Below are positions 42,302 to 50,158 of a stretch of DNA of 64,000 nucleotides, in pieces. Position 1 is the first letter of the stretch; each line of letters starts with the position of its first letter. A program made the position numbers and the translations under genes. The notes below the pieces were generated by a model. That model ran no database searches. It was not told where the DNA came from and saw only the letters and a program-made list of their open reading frames with translations. Where the stretch lies: NCBI RefSeq assembly GCF_024343615.1, contig NZ_RJUB01000010.1:62001-126000 (forward strand), read 5' to 3'. The stretch is from Ferruginibacter sp. HRS2-29 (GTDB taxonomy: Bacteria; Bacteroidota; Bacteroidia; Chitinophagales; Chitinophagaceae).

Positions 42302-42380
42302 ACTAAGTCACCAAGAGCTCAAAGGGGCACTAAGAATTCTTTGTGTGTCTTTGAGTTCTTAGTGCCTTTGTGCCTGCCCC
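42302..42380. repeat. Inverted repeat of the CACTAAG/CACCAAG family
   Basis: CACTAAGTCACCAAGAGCTC... GGCACTAAGAATTC pairs with CTTTGAGTTCTTAGTGCCTT. An imperfect hairpin in the gap before the next gene. Confidence 0.6.
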
Positions 42381-42412
42381 GCCGCAGGGCCGGGGGTTCA
42401 AAAAAGCATACC

Positions 42413-42928
42413 ATGTTTAATAAAGCTGACATAGAGAAATATTTCTCCGCCGAAAAATCTTTCAGCGGAATTTTCATGATCGTTGCTGCCGCGGCCATTG
42501 TGCTGGCCATTGTATTGTTTTTTGCGGGTAAAAGCAATGCTTACAAAGGAGCGGCGGTGGTAATAGTGGTGCTGAGCATCATCCAGCTGGCGGCCAGCTA
42601 CACCGTATACAAACGCAGCGATGCCGACCGCAAAAGGCTCACGTATGCTTACGACATGAATCCCCCGCTGTTGAAAAATACCGAATTGCCCCGCATGGAA
42701 AAAGTAGAAAAAACCTTTACCATATTATTGATAGGCGAAGTGGTATTGCTGCTCGCCGGTGCAGGGTTGTTTTTATATTTTAAAGAAAACGAACAACTGG
42801 CTTTCTGGAAAGGCTTTGGGCTGGCGCTGGCTATAGAAGCTGTGTTGATGCTTGGGGCGGATCTGTATGCACGGGGAAATGCTACAGCTTATATTAAGGG
42901 GCTGAGAGAGTTTGTAAATAAAACTTAA
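42413..42928 (+). CDS. Hypothetical four-helix membrane protein
   Basis: 171 residues from ATG 42413. Two membrane hairpins: about 19-40 (GIFMIVAAAAIVLAIVLFFA) with 46-65, then a soluble loop with DADRKRLTYAYDMNPPLLKN, and 100-125 with 130-150. I do not recognise a family. It overlaps the convergent toxin-antitoxin gene by 4 nt at its 3' end. Confidence 0.75.
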   Translation: MFNKADIEKYFSAEKSFSGIFMIVAAAAIVLAIVLFFAGKSNAYKGAAVVIVVLSIIQLAASYTVYKRSDADRKRLTYAYDMNPPLLKNTELPRMEKVEKTFTILLIGEVVLLLAGAGLFLYFKENEQLAFWKGFGLALAIEAVLMLGADLYARGNATAYIKGLREFVNKT

Positions 42929-43359
42929 GCATATAAGTTATGTTCCCTATCCAGCCAAACAATATAAAATGTGTTTGAGATAAAAAAACCATGAGTTCTA
43001 CCGTGCTCATTGCCTGAAACGGCAAATTGATAAGGGGTATCGACTATCTCATCATGTTTAGGGAAATTAAATCCCTCCTCTTCAGTAGTTTCACTCCAGT
43101 CTATCGGGTGAATTCTTAATGCTGAACTTCTGCTGGAAAGCCATTCTTGCTTAGAAAGTGTTGATAAACTCTTAAGACGTTCCAATACTTCGCAAAAGTA
43201 TGTACCATCGTGAGATGAAAAAGTGAATTTTGCATGTTCTCCATCCAGATATTTCAAAGAAAAATTTACTAATTCTGAAGCCCTTTTTTCAGCCGTTTTT
43301 TTCGCCTCAGATATTGAAGGATTACCTGAAGGAGGTTGGGGCTTTTTAAATCTACTCAT
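42925..43359 (-). CDS. Putative toxin partner of the Panacea-domain antitoxin
   Basis: 144 residues starting MSRFKKPQPPSGNPSISEAK; a folded region at about 30-144 with YLDGEHAKFTFSSHDGTYF, LRIHPIDWSETTEEEGF, HGRTHGFFISNTFYIVWLDR and a conserved-looking C-terminus HNLYA. I cannot name the domain. It begins 8 nt inside the end of the Panacea gene (overlap 43352-43359), the arrangement of antitoxin-first toxin-antitoxin pairs, and is AT-rich relative to neighbours. Toxicity is inferred from this context only. Confidence 0.65.
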   Translation of the reverse strand: MSRFKKPQPPSGNPSISEAKKTAEKRASELVNFSLKYLDGEHAKFTFSSHDGTYFCEVLERLKSLSTLSKQEWLSSRSSALRIHPIDWSETTEEEGFNFPKHDEIVDTPYQFAVSGNEHGRTHGFFISNTFYIVWLDREHNLYA

Positions 43360-43837
43360 TGACTACAAACTTTGAATAATAGGCCGATATTAATTCTTTG
43401 GAAATAATTTTATTCGAAGGCTGATCTTCAGTAAGCCCAACCCTTGTTAGTATCCATGGATCTTCATTGTGTGTCAGCTTTTCCAATTCGTATGCTTGTA
43501 AACCAAAATATTCATATTCCACCTCACCTAAGACTTTCAAAACTTCATCATCAATTGTTTTTTTTAATTCTGAAAAAACTTCCGAAGTTAAATCTTCACG
43601 TAGTATTGGCTTCCACCCAAAGGAACTATAATCCTTATATAATTCAGGAATAACAGGTCCATGTACCCAAGCTTCAAAATCTTCGGCAATTAATTCTTTT
43701 TTCAAAATTGCTAAATTCCACGCCTGTGCATAAAATACAAGCTTTTGCAATTTTAAGTTTGTAATTGGTGATTGAGTTTCATTTGAAAGTGCAATGAAAT
43801 AATCTGCTATGACTTTGTATGAATAAACCTTTTTCAT
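43352..43837 (-). CDS. Panacea/SocA-like (DUF4065) antitoxin-domain protein
   Basis: 161 residues with the DUF4065 pattern: ALSNETQSPITNLKLQKLVF, YAQAWNLAILKKELIAEDFE, AWVHGPVIPELYKDYSSFGW. Panacea domains neutralise many unrelated toxins, and the partner gene usually overlaps or follows. Here the next gene overlaps by 8 nt. First in a two-gene operon inserted between a membrane protein gene and dusB. Confidence 0.85.
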   Translation of the reverse strand: MKKVYSYKVIADYFIALSNETQSPITNLKLQKLVFYAQAWNLAILKKELIAEDFEAWVHGPVIPELYKDYSSFGWKPILREDLTSEVFSELKKTIDDEVLKVLGEVEYEYFGLQAYELEKLTHNEDPWILTRVGLTEDQPSNKIISKELISAYYSKFVVNE

Positions 43838-43912
43838 AGGGCGAAGTTAAGAAATTCTAAATATTTTAGTATTTGTAATCTATGATATTTCTTTAGTCTC
43901 ACTATATCTTAT

Positions 43913-44950
43913 TTACAAAGGGCACTTCTCGTGATAATTGATGATCTCTATCGGCGTTCTTTCAAACTCGTAATCTTTATAATGCGCCGCTATTTCATCC
44001 AGCACTTCATTGATGGCTTCGCCGGTTTCGAGGGTTACTAATTTCATCCTGAAATCTTTGATGCCGGGCAAGCCTTTGAGGTAATTGGTATAATGCCTGC
44101 GCATTTCAAAAATGCCCACTTTGGGGCCTTTCCATTCCAGGGATTTGGCCAGGTGTGTTTTGCATACTTCAATGCGTTCGGCCAGGGTGGGGGAAGCAAG
44201 GTTGGTCTGCGTTTGCAGGTAATGTTTTATTTCGCGGAAGATCCACGGGTAGCCGATGGCCGCACGGCCTATCATGATACCATCGATGCCATAACGGTTC
44301 TTGTATTCAAATGCTTTTTCGCCGCTGTCGATGTCGCCATTGCCAAAGATGGGGATGTGCATCCGCGGGTTATTTTTCACTTTGCCTATGAGGGTCCAGT
44401 CGGCTTCGCCTTTGTACAGCTGGCAGCGGGTGCGGCCATGGATGGCCAGCGCCTGCACGCCTATGTCCTGCATGCGTTCGGCCACTTCTTCAATGTTTTT
44501 GGTGCTATCGTCCCAGCCGAGGCGGGTTTTTACCGTTACGGGCAGGTTGGTGCTGTTGATCACCGCTTTGGTAAGGCGCACCATCAGGTCGATATCTTTC
44601 AATACGCCTGCACCGGCACCTTTGCTCACCACTTTTTTTACGGGGCAGCCAAAGTTGATATCTACCAGGTCGGGGTTTACGGTTTCGCAGATGCGGGCGC
44701 TCATGGCCATGGCTTCTTCATCGCCGCCGAATATCTGGATGCCAAAGGGGCGTTCTTCTTCGCTGAAATCGAGCTTGGCTTTGCTTTTAATGGCATCGCG
44801 GATGAGCCCTTCGCTGCTGATGAACTCGCTGTACATGAGGTCGGCACCGTTGGTTTTGCACACGGCTCTGAAGGGCGGATCGCTCACATCTTCCATTGGC
44901 GCCAGCAGCAATGGAAATTCAGGTAATTGTATGTTGCCAATTTTGGGCAT
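43913..44950 (-). CDS. dusB: tRNA-dihydrouridine synthase
   Basis: 345 residues. TIM-barrel FMN enzyme: LLAPMEDVSDPPFRAVC at the start, VDINFGCPVKKVVSKGAGAG with the conserved Cys, VTVKTRLGWDDS, ALAIHGRTRCQLYKG and GIDGIMIGRAAIGYPWIF (phosphate loop). It reduces uridines in the tRNA D-loop; the sequence fits the DusB group. Divergent from the CPBP gene with only 47 nt between starts. Confidence 0.95.
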   Translation of the reverse strand: MPKIGNIQLPEFPLLLAPMEDVSDPPFRAVCKTNGADLMYSEFISSEGLIRDAIKSKAKLDFSEEERPFGIQIFGGDEEAMAMSARICETVNPDLVDINFGCPVKKVVSKGAGAGVLKDIDLMVRLTKAVINSTNLPVTVKTRLGWDDSTKNIEEVAERMQDIGVQALAIHGRTRCQLYKGEADWTLIGKVKNNPRMHIPIFGNGDIDSGEKAFEYKNRYGIDGIMIGRAAIGYPWIFREIKHYLQTQTNLASPTLAERIEVCKTHLAKSLEWKGPKVGIFEMRRHYTNYLKGLPGIKDFRMKLVTLETGEAINEVLDEIAAHYKDYEFERTPIEIINYHEKCPL

Positions 44951-44997
44951 ATCTATTTGTATATTGCAGCGGCAAATTTACAAAAAACAGCGCAGGT

Positions 44998-45996
44998 ATG
45001 GAATATAAAAGTGTTAAGGGTTTTACCGGCCTCGGGCAACTGGGTGTATTGTTCGTTTTCCTGGGGGCAGGGTTCATCCTTACCATGGTGGTGCAAATGA
45101 TCATCGGCATGTATGTAACCCCGGCGGGCACATCGTTTGAGCAGATGACCCAAACGCTGCAGGCCACCATGATGAAACCCGAAAATATCGGGGCGCTCAG
45201 GCTCTCGCAGGTGCTGGGTACCTTCACCTTCTTTTTTCTGTCGGCCTTGGGTTACTCCCTGGTTACCAATGGAAAAAGCCTGTTTTGGCTGGGCTTCAGC
45301 AAGTATTTCAACATCGGGCAGGTGCTCATCGCATTCGGTATTATTTACGCCGCCAGCATGTGTGCCAGCCCGCTGGCCGTGTTTACCAAAAATGTGCTGG
45401 CACATTATCCCTCGCTCAACAGCATGGCCAAAACCATGGAAGATGCCTACAATGCCCAGGTACTGGCCATGAGCAACCTCAAAAGCTGGCCGGAATTTGT
45501 GATGGCGCTTTTCATCATCGCGTTTTTTCCTGCCATGTTTGAAGAAGTGCTTTTCAGGGGCGCCCTGCAAAACCTGCTGGTAAAATGGTGGAAAAAACCG
45601 CTGATCGCTATTTTGGTCACTTCGGTAATATTCAGCATCATCCACATGAGCATTTATCTTTTCCTCAGCCGCGTGGTACTTAGCCTGGCGCTGGGGATGA
45701 TCTACCATAAGGGTAAAAATATATGGGTAAATATCATCGCCCATTTTATCAACAACGCACTCGGGCTCGCCATGCTGTTTTACATGAGCATGCAAAAGCA
45801 AAAGCTGGATGTAAGCAAGCTGGAACCTAAAGTGGCCTGGTATGTGGGCCTTTTTGGAGTAGGGTTGCTGGTATTGTTTTACGCTTTATTTGAGCGGGTA
45901 TCCAAAAATGAAGTGGCAAAAATAGAGGCCCGGGAGAACATCCTGCAGCATGACGACCCGATTGCTACATTAGGCAAAAACGTAAACCCCAACTGA
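44998..45996 (+). CDS. CPBP-family intramembrane glutamic endopeptidase
   Basis: 332 residues from ATG 44998; the frame is open upstream but antisense to dusB. Seven to eight membrane segments. CPBP motifs: FPAMFEEVLFRGALQNLLV (EExxxR), SVIFSIIHMSIYLFLSR (motif 2 His) and IIAHFINNALGLAML (motif 3 His/Asn). Eukaryotic relatives cleave prenylated proteins; bacterial ones vary. Its stop overlaps the cdsA start by one nt (TGATG), so the two are co-translated. Confidence 0.92.
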   Translation: MEYKSVKGFTGLGQLGVLFVFLGAGFILTMVVQMIIGMYVTPAGTSFEQMTQTLQATMMKPENIGALRLSQVLGTFTFFFLSALGYSLVTNGKSLFWLGFSKYFNIGQVLIAFGIIYAASMCASPLAVFTKNVLAHYPSLNSMAKTMEDAYNAQVLAMSNLKSWPEFVMALFIIAFFPAMFEEVLFRGALQNLLVKWWKKPLIAILVTSVIFSIIHMSIYLFLSRVVLSLALGMIYHKGKNIWVNIIAHFINNALGLAMLFYMSMQKQKLDVSKLEPKVAWYVGLFGVGLLVLFYALFERVSKNEVAKIEARENILQHDDPIATLGKNVNPN

Positions 45997-46703
45997 TGGC
46001 GTTAAATAAAGAAGTATTCAAAACCCGGTCGCTCACCGCCGTAGTATTTGCACTGGTGATGCTGGCGGGATTGTTTGTAAATAAATGGACGTTCATTGCG
46101 TTGTTCACTGTCATTCATTTTGGCGCCTGGTATGAGTTTGTGAGGATCTTGAAAAAGATCTACGGCAGTAAATTTTTGGCGTATACGTTTTTTGGATTGT
46201 TCTATATCACTACGCCCATACTGATGATGCTTTGGCTGGGGCTTACCAGCATAGGGCAAGCGGCAGGGCACTTCTCGATCTCTCATCTTTATTATTCCCC
46301 CATATTACCCATCGCCGTCATTCTTTCCATCTGGATCAACGATACCATGGCGTACATTGTGGGCTCGCTGATCGGTAAAACTCCTTTTTCGAAGATATCT
46401 CCTAAAAAAACCTGGGAAGGTACCGCCGGTGGCGCCATACTTTGCGTGGTAGTAATGGGATTGCTGGGTTATTTTCTGCCGGCATTGCAATCATTGCCAC
46501 TCCGCCATTGGCTGTGTATTGCCGCCATTGCCGCCGTAGCAGGCACGCTCGGCGACCTCCTCGAAAGTAAATTGAAACGCATGGCCGGCATCAAAGACAG
46601 CGGAAGCTTCATGCCCGGGCACGGTGGGTTTCTGGACAGGTTTGATTCGCTGCTGGTGGCTACGCCGTTTGTGTGGGTGTATATGTCTATTATAAATATT
46701 TAA
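45996..46703 (+). CDS. cdsA: Phosphatidate cytidylyltransferase
   Basis: 235 residues, about six membrane helices. The signature LESKLKRMAGIKDSGSFMPG, then HGGFLDRFDSLL, fits S-x-x-K-R-x4-K-D of CdsA. WINDTMAYIVGSLIGKTPFS is the other conserved block. It makes CDP-diacylglycerol, the precursor consumed towards phosphatidylserine and phosphatidylethanolamine; psd lies 1 kb downstream. Start overlaps the CPBP stop by one nt. Confidence 0.95.
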   Translation: MALNKEVFKTRSLTAVVFALVMLAGLFVNKWTFIALFTVIHFGAWYEFVRILKKIYGSKFLAYTFFGLFYITTPILMMLWLGLTSIGQAAGHFSISHLYYSPILPIAVILSIWINDTMAYIVGSLIGKTPFSKISPKKTWEGTAGGAILCVVVMGLLGYFLPALQSLPLRHWLCIAAIAAVAGTLGDLLESKLKRMAGIKDSGSFMPGHGGFLDRFDSLLVATPFVWVYMSIINI

Positions 46704-46843
46704 AAAATTGATAACGTTTCATGATGTGGAGTTGGCATTTGATTGGTTACGTTATAATATATTTTCCACATTTGCGTAAAAAAGTAATGGAATGTGGAAA
46801 ACTTTTATATCTTTATATACTAATAATTGTTTTCTATCAAAAC

Positions 46844-47017
46844 GTGAAAAGTAAAATCGTCATATCACCTACCAATACAAAAGCAATTGAGTTTATAAAA
46901 TCTTTAAAAGACAAAAAAGCTCAAATCCAGAAGCATTTTGCCCAATCCGGAAAGCTTTCTTCACTGAAAGTTGATTTTGGCAATAACGGAAAAAAAAATG
47001 ATTCGCCAAATACATGA
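46844..47017 (+). CDS. Small antitoxin-like protein, 57 residues
   Basis: From GTG 46844: VKSKIVISPTNTKAIEFIKS... A short strand followed by helices, in the size and style of antitoxin-like Bacteroidota proteins. A longer open frame upstream (from 46721) is hydrophobic and probably not coding. It overlaps the next gene by 20 nt. The pair sits between cdsA and psd and is much more AT-rich than either. Confidence 0.55.
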   Translation: MKSKIVISPTNTKAIEFIKSLKDKKAQIQKHFAQSGKLSSLKVDFGNNGKKNDSPNT

Positions 47018-47564
47018 TTATTACTCTCATGAGTTTAATGAAGATGATGGAGTAATTGCTGCAAATTTTATTACCAAAACAGGCACACAATATCGTGTGT
47101 ATTTTTATCCAGCTGTAGATTATTTTGACCAAATTCAGAGTGGTATGCGCCTTTCTGAAGCAAGCTATTATTTTGGATTTACGAAAGTCGCTCCAAATGA
47201 AGGCAAAGCGGAGCATTATGACCCAAGGGTTATGAACACCATAGTAAATGTTATAAATGAATTTTATGAGGAACAGGGCAAAGAATCTATATTAATTTTT
47301 CATTGTAGTGATGAAGGCGGTAATGATAAAAAATATAAAAGAGCGAAATTATTTAATGATTGGTTTGAGCGGGCAACTTCTAAATATTGTTATAAAAAGT
47401 TTAATGAAGAAATCATTGTTAATGAATATACTGGTCAAAATGGAGAAGTTGTTACTGATAAAGAGTATATGAGTTTGATCATTCAATGTGATAATAATGA
47501 TATAAATAAGGCACTTGAAGAGTTTCAAGTTATAAAAGATGCAATTATTTCAGGGAAAGGTTGA
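46998..47564 (+). CDS. DUF6169-like protein, second gene of a small two-gene module
   Basis: 188 residues from ATG 46998 (MIRQIHDYYSHEFNEDDGVI). Features: TKTGTQYRVYFYPAVDYF, a conserved-looking ILIFHCSDEGGNDKKYKRAK and FNDWFERATSKYCYKKF. This resembles the Bacteroidota family DUF6169 as I remember it; function unknown. The start overlaps the 57-residue gene by 20 nt, so they are coupled, as in toxin-antitoxin modules. AT-rich. Confidence 0.65.
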   Translation: MIRQIHDYYSHEFNEDDGVIAANFITKTGTQYRVYFYPAVDYFDQIQSGMRLSEASYYFGFTKVAPNEGKAEHYDPRVMNTIVNVINEFYEEQGKESILIFHCSDEGGNDKKYKRAKLFNDWFERATSKYCYKKFNEEIIVNEYTGQNGEVVTDKEYMSLIIQCDNNDINKALEEFQVIKDAIISGKG

Positions 47565-47665
47565 TGCTTAGTACGGAATAAAAAATAAGTTTATTTCTAT
47601 AAATCCTAGCCTTCCGGTTTTTTCAACTTTTCTGGTATCTTCGCCGTTCAAAAATTACTCAACTA

Positions 47666-48322
47666 ATGACCATACACAGAGAAGGATATAAATCAATCGC
47701 ACTGGCAACCCTTGTTTTCGGCGTTATCAACATCGCGTTATTCTGGTTTTTCAGTGCATCCTTATTGTGGATCTGCATAGCGGCATTCATCATCACGCTT
47801 GTTTTCCTGCTGTTCATCGTTTCATTCTTCCGCATTCCATCGCGTACACTTACGCTGGGCGACAATCTGGTAGTTTCTCCCTGCGATGGTAAAGTGGTGG
47901 TGATAGAAGAAACGGTAGATGTAGAATATTTCAACGAAAAACGCCTGCAGGTTTCTATCTTCATGAGCCCGGCCAATGTGCACGTAAACCTCAACCCATT
48001 GAGTGGCGAAGTAGTGTACAACCAATACCACAAAGGAAAATACCTGGTAGCCTGGAACCCGAAATCTTCTACAGAAAACGAACGCCACTCGGTGGTGATC
48101 AAAAAAGATAATGTACAGGTACTGGTAAAACAGATTGCCGGCGCCGTAGCAAAACGTATTGTAAACTACCTCCACGTAGGCGATAAAGTACAGCAGGGCG
48201 CTGAGTTAGGCTTTATCAAATTTGGCAGCCGGGTAGATCTTCTGTTGCCGCCAGGCACCAAAATAAATGTGGGGCTGAATGAAGTGGTGAGGGGGGGAGT
48301 AAGTGTGATTGCTACGTTGTAG
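47666..48322 (+). CDS. psd: Phosphatidylserine decarboxylase family protein
   Basis: 218 residues, the short Psd form. Two N-terminal membrane segments (about 12-50), then NLVVSPCDGKVVVIEE, IFMSPANVHVNLNPLSGEV with the catalytic His, and KFGSRVDLLLPPGTKI, where Gly-Ser is the self-cleavage site that yields the pyruvoyl group. It produces phosphatidylethanolamine, the main Bacteroidota phospholipid. It would follow cdsA directly but for the two-gene module between them. Confidence 0.93.
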   Translation: MTIHREGYKSIALATLVFGVINIALFWFFSASLLWICIAAFIITLVFLLFIVSFFRIPSRTLTLGDNLVVSPCDGKVVVIEETVDVEYFNEKRLQVSIFMSPANVHVNLNPLSGEVVYNQYHKGKYLVAWNPKSSTENERHSVVIKKDNVQVLVKQIAGAVAKRIVNYLHVGDKVQQGAELGFIKFGSRVDLLLPPGTKINVGLNEVVRGGVSVIATL

Positions 48323-48329
48323 CAATCAA

Positions 48330-48496
48330 TGTATGATGTATGATGTGAGATGTATGATGTCTTTCAGCGGTAGCAACTTATTTTTCCGGGAAATATATCA
48401 TGTCTGAAATCATACAATATCATTTTGTAAAAAACTTCCCCTCTAAAAACATCATACATCTCACATCTCACATCTCACATCATACATCATACATCA
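48330..48496. repeat. Heptad inverted-repeat locus H (TGTATGA)
   Basis: Left arm TGTATGA TGTATGA TGTGAGA TGTATGA TGT (48330-48360); right arm 48449-48496 is longer (ATCATACATCTCACATCTCA...). Spacer about 88 nt. The right arm overlaps the yjjG stop codon. Confidence 0.87.
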
Positions 48497-49192
48497 GAAT
48501 ATCGTTTCCAGTTCTTTCAGATGTGTAACGCTATAAGTAGGTTGTATGGGGCATACTGCCCCAATATGGTTTACAAAAATGCAATCCATTCCTGCATTCA
48601 GAGCGCCTTGAATATCCGCATCGAGGTTGTCGCCGATCATGATCGATTCGGGTAATGTTGCGCCTGCTTTGTTCATGGCATAATCAAATATTTCTTTCTT
48701 CGGCTTCAGGCTGTTGCTGGTTTCGGAAGTGATCATGTGGGTGAAATATTTTTCCAGCCCGCTATGCTTCAGCTTGCTCCATTGTGTTTTTTCAAAACCA
48801 TTGGTGATGAGGTGCAGCACATAATTTTTATCCAGCAGGTATTGCAGTATTTCGTGGGTGTAGTCAAATACATGTTGCTTGGTGGGTAAGATGTCCATGA
48901 ACTTCCCGCTGATATCTTTCGCCAGGGGTTCATCGGCAATTTTGAAGTCGAGCAGCGTACGCCACATACGGCGCCATTTCAGTTCTTCGGCAGTAATGAA
49001 CCCGTTCTGGTAACGTGCCCACAGCTTTTCATTGTGGTACAGGTATTTCCGGTAAAAATCGTTGAAAGGTGCGGCCACCCTGGTATCCAGGCTGAAGTGG
49101 GCGTATACGTCGGTGAGGGTGCTTTCGGCATTTTTATCAAAATCCCAGAGGGTGTGGTCGAGGTCGAAAAAAATATGTTTGTATTGGGGCAT
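48494..49192 (-). CDS. YjjG-family noncanonical pyrimidine nucleotidase (HAD)
   Basis: 232 residues. HAD motifs: I HIFFDLDHTLWDFD, II LHLITNGFEKTQWSKL, III KPKKEIFDYAM with its Lys, IV SIMIGDNLDADIQGALNAGM. This is the YjjG layout; YjjG dephosphorylates thymine/uracil-type and damaged nucleoside monophosphates. Cytoplasmic, monocistronic. Its last residues are encoded in a heptad arm. Confidence 0.9.
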   Translation of the reverse strand: MPQYKHIFFDLDHTLWDFDKNAESTLTDVYAHFSLDTRVAAPFNDFYRKYLYHNEKLWARYQNGFITAEELKWRRMWRTLLDFKIADEPLAKDISGKFMDILPTKQHVFDYTHEILQYLLDKNYVLHLITNGFEKTQWSKLKHSGLEKYFTHMITSETSNSLKPKKEIFDYAMNKAGATLPESIMIGDNLDADIQGALNAGMDCIFVNHIGAVCPIQPTYSVTHLKELETIF

Positions 49193-49220
49193 TAAAAAGA
49201 AAATTTAATCATTTAATATG

Positions 49221-49288
49221 TTGTCAGCCTGAGTCTGTCGAAGGCGATATAGGTGATCAAATCCGCCTTCGACAAGCTCAGGCTGACA
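49221..49288. repeat. Interspersed palindrome, copy 6
   Basis: Arms 49221-49246 and 49264-49288; left core has GAGTCTGTCG instead of GAGCTTGTCG, so the stem is imperfect here. Confidence 0.88.
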
Positions 49289-49375
49289 GAGATGATGAAC
49301 GGGGGCACAGTCTTAAATACAAGACTTACCTTCGTAGAAGCGAAGATACTCATTAATCATTTTTTATACTGTTAT

Positions 49376-50074
49376 ATGAATGTTGTTATCACAGGCGCCA
49401 GCAAGGGCATAGGGAAAGCGATCGCCGAAAAATTCGCTTCCGAAAATAACCGTGTATTCCTGTGCGCCCGTACGGACGATGAGTTGCAGGATACTGCCGC
49501 GGAGATCAGGGAACGTTATCCTTTTGCAGAAGTATTTGCGCTGGCAGCCGATCTCACCAAAAAAGAAGATATTACCCGCTTCGCGGAAATGTGCCTGGAC
49601 TTCGGTACTCCCGATATTCTTGTCAACAATACCGGGAGGTATATCCCCGGCAAGATAGCTACGGAAGCGGATGATGCGCTGGAAGAAATGATCCGCACCA
49701 ACCTGTACAGCGCTTATTACCTTACCAGGCATCTGCTGCCCGCAATGACAGCCAACGGCAGCGGGCACATTTTCAATATCTGCTCGGTAGCTTCGCTCAA
49801 TGCTTACGAAGGCGGTGGCAGCTACAGCATCAGCAAATATGCGCTCAATGGTTTCAGCCAGAACCTGCGGCACGAACTAAGATCAACCGGCATTAAAGTA
49901 ACAGCCGTTTATCCCGGCGCCGTGTTTACCGATTCGTGGGCGGGCTTCGACAACAGCAGCAACCGTATCATGGAGAGCAGCGATATTGCCGAATCGGTGA
50001 TATCCGCCACCAGGTTATCATCGCAGGCAGTGGTAGAATCGATCATCCTGAGGCCACAGCTCGGCGACCTATAA
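49376..50074 (+). CDS. Short-chain dehydrogenase/reductase
   Basis: 232 residues from ATG 49376 (MNVVITGASKGIGKAIAEKF); earlier in-frame Met codons lie in the palindrome. Motifs: TGASKGIG cofactor loop, ILVNNTGRYIPG, ICSVASLNAYEGGGSYSISK with catalytic Ser and Tyr-x3-Lys, and PGAVFTDSW. Classical SDR, substrate unknown. Followed by batD. Confidence 0.92.
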   Translation: MNVVITGASKGIGKAIAEKFASENNRVFLCARTDDELQDTAAEIRERYPFAEVFALAADLTKKEDITRFAEMCLDFGTPDILVNNTGRYIPGKIATEADDALEEMIRTNLYSAYYLTRHLLPAMTANGSGHIFNICSVASLNAYEGGGSYSISKYALNGFSQNLRHELRSTGIKVTAVYPGAVFTDSWAGFDNSSNRIMESSDIAESVISATRLSSQAVVESIILRPQLGDL

Positions 50075-50158
50075 TTAACAGTTTGTTTAATATCATTTGT
50101 GAGCGCAAAACAAAGCAGCCATGATAGTTGTTTTACTTTTGCAGGCGACGCGTTTTTT

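Noticed and set aside
46721..46843. Longer N-terminus for the 57-residue antitoxin-like gene
   Set aside because: The extension is hydrophobic and irregular (YLYILIIVFYQN) and does not look like the small protein's N-terminus; GTG 46844 fits better.
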